Assembly: GCA_037893225.1 (NCBI GenBank)
Contig: JAZGUH010000157.1
Location: 654,853-718,852, forward strand
Direction: 5' to 3'
Length of the DNA stretch: 64,000 nt
Source: Hippasteria phrygiana
Taxonomy: Eukaryota > Echinodermata > Asteroidea > Valvatida > Goniasteridae
Below, piece after piece: positions 63,916-64,000 of the stretch. The notes beneath the pieces were generated by a model. That model ran no database searches and was not told the origin of the DNA. It was given only the letters and a program-made list of their open reading frames with translations. The position numbers and the translations under genes were made by a program. Each line of letters starts with the position of its first letter. Position 1 is the first letter of the stretch.

Positions 63916-64000
63916 CTTAGAAAACGTGTTACTTGTAAAAGTTGTATGAGGTGAACAGTAGCAGGAGGAGAAACATGCAAATCAACCAGTGTTATCTGCA
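63916..64000 (-). promoter_or_regulatory. 5' UTR or upstream coding sequence of the HELZ2-like gene
   Basis: Only 85 bases remain before the window edge. One minus-strand frame is open through it. No TATA box or clear splice site is seen, so the promoter probably lies outside. Confidence 0.3.

Overview
This is a eukaryotic (metazoan) window dominated by one very large gene on the minus strand. I can join 31 exons between 63915 and 7734. All internal splice sites are GT-AG and every exon junction is phase-consistent. The predicted product is about 3,600 residues and has the HELZ2 (helicase with zinc finger 2) layout: zinc fingers, a first UPF1-like superfamily 1 helicase, a long acidic repeat-bearing linker, an RNase II/R-type RNB domain, and a second UPF1-like helicase. 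Introns of about 1-4 kb, low GC, abundant foldback elements and no gene-dense neighbours suggest an invertebrate deuterostome such as an echinoderm. That placement is inference from style; no sequence here proves the species.

Layout from high to low coordinate, which is the transcript's 5' to 3' direction. 63915-59211: four small exons with a disordered acidic N-terminus and one Cys-rich segment. 56811-49508: zinc-finger exons, mainly CCCH type with one C2H2. 47302-41081: the beta-rich pre-helicase region. 38553-30012: helicase 1. 29673-25022: one giant 4,652-bp exon with an 18-residue repeat array, an OB-like segment and the RNB nuclease. 24556-7734: helicase 2 and the stop codon. Below 7734 lie a probable AT-rich 3' UTR, intergenic DNA and two weak gene-fragment candidates (5181-5360 on the plus strand, 141-281 on the minus strand).

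The introns and flanks are packed with short DNA transposons and foldback repeats. They include a family of TTAA-flanked piggyBac-like MITEs (eight copies), a second TTAA family (two copies), hAT-like MITEs with perfect 8-bp target duplications, an internally deleted mariner with TA target sites, a 98-bp Mutator-like MITE with a 9-bp duplication, tRNA-Thr-like repeats, and many long palindromes. One palindrome has arms of about 360 bp and ends 12 bases from a coding exon. No CRISPR, operon or prokaryotic feature is present.

Function: by family knowledge, vertebrate HELZ2 is an interferon-induced helicase and 3'-5' exoribonuclease. The helicase motors would unwind or translocate on RNA and feed the RNB nuclease, while the zinc fingers probably bind RNA. 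The RNB acidic residues and both Walker A and B motifs are visible here, so the enzyme looks active.
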